A stretch of 64,000 nucleotides of DNA from contig NZ_LFNF01000003.1 in NCBI RefSeq assembly GCF_001045445.1, positions 806,001-870,000 on the forward strand. The letters are read 5' to 3'. The translations under genes and the position numbers were made by a program. Positions 62,623 through 64,000 of this stretch are shown one piece after another; within the stretch, counting starts at the first letter, position 1, and each line of letters starts with the position of its first letter. This stretch comes from Chryseobacterium sp. BLS98. GTDB taxonomy: Bacteria > Bacteroidota > Bacteroidia > Flavobacteriales > Weeksellaceae. Below the pieces are notes generated by a model. The model made no database searches, was not told the origin of the DNA, and saw nothing but the letters and a program-made list of their open reading frames with translations.

Positions 62623-63072
62623 ATGAAAATACTGATGGTCTGTCTGGGAAATATTTGCAGAAGCCCTTTGGCAGAAGGCATTATGAAGACAAAGCTTCCT
62701 GCAGGTTTTTTTGTGGATTCTGTTGGGACCATCTCTATGCATGAAGGTGAACATCCCGATAAACGGGCAATAAAAACTGCGGCTAACCATCATATTGATA
62801 TTTCCAGGCAAAAATCCAGACCCATTACAAAGAAGGATCTTGAAACCTTTGATAAAATCTACTGCATGGATATTGACGTGTATGAAGGTGTGATTTCAAA
62901 GGCGGAAAATGAGGAACAGCGCCAGAAGATATCGTTATTTCTTGAGGCTTTAGGCGATCACAAAAATGCTGAAGTTCCCGATCCGTATTGGGGAGATATG
63001 AAGGATTTTGAAGATGTTTTTCAATTGCTGGATAAAGGTTGCGATGCTATTAAAGACCAAATTCTATCATAA
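62623..63072 (+). CDS. Low molecular weight protein-tyrosine phosphatase
   Basis: 149 residues. P-loop CLGNICRS (Cys7, Arg13) and the general-acid segment VPDPYWGD near residues 123-130. Dephosphorylates protein tyrosines, often paired with envelope polysaccharide control; no kinase is adjacent. The next gene starts 2 nt after its stop. Confidence 0.93.
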   Translation: MKILMVCLGNICRSPLAEGIMKTKLPAGFFVDSVGTISMHEGEHPDKRAIKTAANHHIDISRQKSRPITKKDLETFDKIYCMDIDVYEGVISKAENEEQRQKISLFLEALGDHKNAEVPDPYWGDMKDFEDVFQLLDKGCDAIKDQILS

Positions 63073-63073
63073 T

Positions 63074-63577
63074 ATGAAAACATTGATTCTTGCACTCCTC
63101 CTGAGCTTCAATTTTTCTTTCGGCCAAACTCAGGATGAAACTGAAATCCGGAAAGTAATGGATGAATTTATGCAGTGTATCAAAACCAGGGATGAAGCCA
63201 AATTTGTATCTTTATTTCAGGATCCTGTGCTTTGGACCGGAATTTATAAAGATAGAACCCAGGCCAAACGTCTGGAAAAAAATCCTAAATCGGAATACTA
63301 TTTTACAGATGATTATAAAGCCTTTATCAAAAGCTTTAAGGATAATAAATCTGAAGAAAAATTCGACAATATCAAAATCATCGAAGACGGAGCTGTAGCC
63401 TCTGCCAATTTTGACTACAGTTTTTGGTATGACGGGAAAATGGAAAATTGGGGTAAAGAAATCTGGACTCTGATGAAAATCCATGGAAAATGGAAAATTA
63501 CTTCAGTTACTTTTTCTATGGACCTCAATGAATATTTCCCTCAGCCTTCATTAAAAGAAAGAACTAAAAAACAATAA
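63074..63577 (+). CDS. Secreted NTF2/SnoaL-like protein
   Basis: 167 residues from the ATG at 63074 (signal peptide ending FSFGQ); an earlier in-frame start at 63008 lies inside the phosphatase gene. The mature part (EIRKVMDEFMQCIKTRDEAKFVSLFQDPVLWTG, then FDYSFWYDGKMENWGKEIWTLMKIHGKWKITSVTFS) matches the NTF2-like cone fold of DUF4440/SnoaL proteins. No catalytic residues can be assigned. Coupled to the phosphatase gene. Confidence 0.83.
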   Translation: MKTLILALLLSFNFSFGQTQDETEIRKVMDEFMQCIKTRDEAKFVSLFQDPVLWTGIYKDRTQAKRLEKNPKSEYYFTDDYKAFIKSFKDNKSEEKFDNIKIIEDGAVASANFDYSFWYDGKMENWGKEIWTLMKIHGKWKITSVTFSMDLNEYFPQPSLKERTKKQ

Positions 63578-63578
63578 A

Positions 63579-64000
63579 ATGCTTTTTTTACTCCCAGCCT
63601 ATTTATCAGAAAATACTTCTATCAATCACTTTTCGCCTGTTCTGAAAGATTATATCATGCAGACTGACTATTTTTTTGTTGAAAATGAAAAAACAGCCAG
63701 GAAAGTTATTAAATTCTTTGCTCCTGAAAAGAAACAGGCTGATCTGAAATTATTTTTATTAGACAAATACACGGAAAACGCTGATATTAAAGAAGCTCAG
63801 AACCTGATGATGCAGGGACAGGATTTCGGTCTTCTTTCTGAAGCAGGACTTCCATGCATTGCAGATCCCGGAAACCTGATTGTAAAATGGTGCCATGAGA
63901 AAAATATCAGAGTGGTTCCTGTTTCGGGGCCGTCATCCATCATTCTTGCCCTGATATCAAGTGGCTTTAATGGTCAGGAATTCACTTTTCATGGGTATTT
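63579..64000 (+). CDS. RsmI-like tetrapyrrole-methylase-family SAM methyltransferase (partial)
   Basis: ATG at 63579, a single base after the preceding stop; the window ends after 140 codons. LLSEAGLPCIADPGNLIV and VPVSGPSSIILALISSGFNGQEFTFHGY correspond to the RsmI motifs LISDAGTP.ISDPG and GPSA...AL..SG, so it is close to the 16S rRNA C1402 2'-O-methyltransferase. The N-terminus (LLPAYLSENTSINHFSPVLKDYI) differs from typical RsmI, so it may be the second, divergent paralogue common in flavobacteria. Confidence 0.82.
   Translation, partial: MLFLLPAYLSENTSINHFSPVLKDYIMQTDYFFVENEKTARKVIKFFAPEKKQADLKLFLLDKYTENADIKEAQNLMMQGQDFGLLSEAGLPCIADPGNLIVKWCHEKNIRVVPVSGPSSIILALISSGFNGQEFTFHGY

Overview
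The window looks like chromosome from a flavobacterium of the Chryseobacterium group (Bacteroidetes, Weeksellaceae). The clues are AT-rich DNA, promoters with the Bacteroidetes -7 box TAnnTTTG, few Shine-Dalgarno sites, a PorT-type type IX secretion protein, GLPGLI proteins, an SDR-type threonine dehydrogenase, DUF3857 proteins and a 6S-Flavo-like RNA. The genus is inferred from overall protein character; no search was run. It is mostly core genome. No transposase, integrase, rRNA gene or CRISPR array was seen.

Layout. 1-3.7 kb: trpE-G-D-C on the minus strand (trpC cut by the window edge), preceded by an attenuator with a 25-codon leader peptide holding three consecutive Trp codons and a strong terminator. 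3.7-5.0 kb: two unrecognised membrane proteins. 5.2-6.7 kb: two small lipoproteins (one a c-type cytochrome) coupled to rlmF. 6.9-13.5 kb: lysS, cydAB, gyrB. 13.7-19.3 kb: two DUF3857 transglutaminase-fold proteins, a DUF3298 lipoprotein and a lipid-kinase-like protein. 19.3-28.1 kb: trmO, a dicarboxylate symporter, ggt, a TonB-dependent receptor, threonine dehydrogenase and a metal-ligand-less NodB-like protein. 28.4-35.5 kb: metallophosphoesterase, a KASIII enzyme, a ubiE-porT operon, a zapB-like/zapA pair, a 6S-like RNA and rny. 35.5-39.3 kb: an accessory patch with two double-glycine-leader Cys-rich peptides, a GLPGLI protein, a DUF6624 lipoprotein and an MFS transporter. 39.4-50.7 kb: YeiH exporter and LysR regulator, a CLC transporter behind a fluoride riboswitch, a second GLPGLI protein, thioesterase, gcvT, idi, a 2-hydroxyacid dehydrogenase and mscL. 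51-64 kb: nnr, lgt, yidD, rarA, a DUF2339 protein, pheA, a YbgC-type thioesterase, dnaA, a low-molecular-weight phosphatase and an RsmI-like methylase cut by the window end.

Three points stand out. First, a family of intergenic tracts with strict 7-nt periodicity (about 1994-2070, 6731-6840, 28105-28423, 40386-40622, 60463-60508) starts or ends within a few bases of stop codons. Several are interrupted by an 11-nt near-palindrome such as TTGCTGCGCAA, CTGCGTCGCAG or CCGCATCGCGG. Second, a perfect 43-bp direct repeat made of the rny terminator (35495-35537 and 37610-37652) brackets a 2.1 kb AT-rich module carrying a double-glycine-leader peptide. Third, there are three structured RNAs outside proteins: the trp attenuator, a fluoride riboswitch and a 6S-like RNA.

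How the genes work together: trpEGDC and pheA serve aromatic amino acid synthesis. CydAB and the menaquinone methyltransferase belong to the respiratory chain. Lgt and the many lipoproteins, PorT and the TonB-dependent receptor form the envelope theme. DnaA, GyrB, RarA, RNase Y, LysRS, RlmF and TrmO are information-processing core genes.
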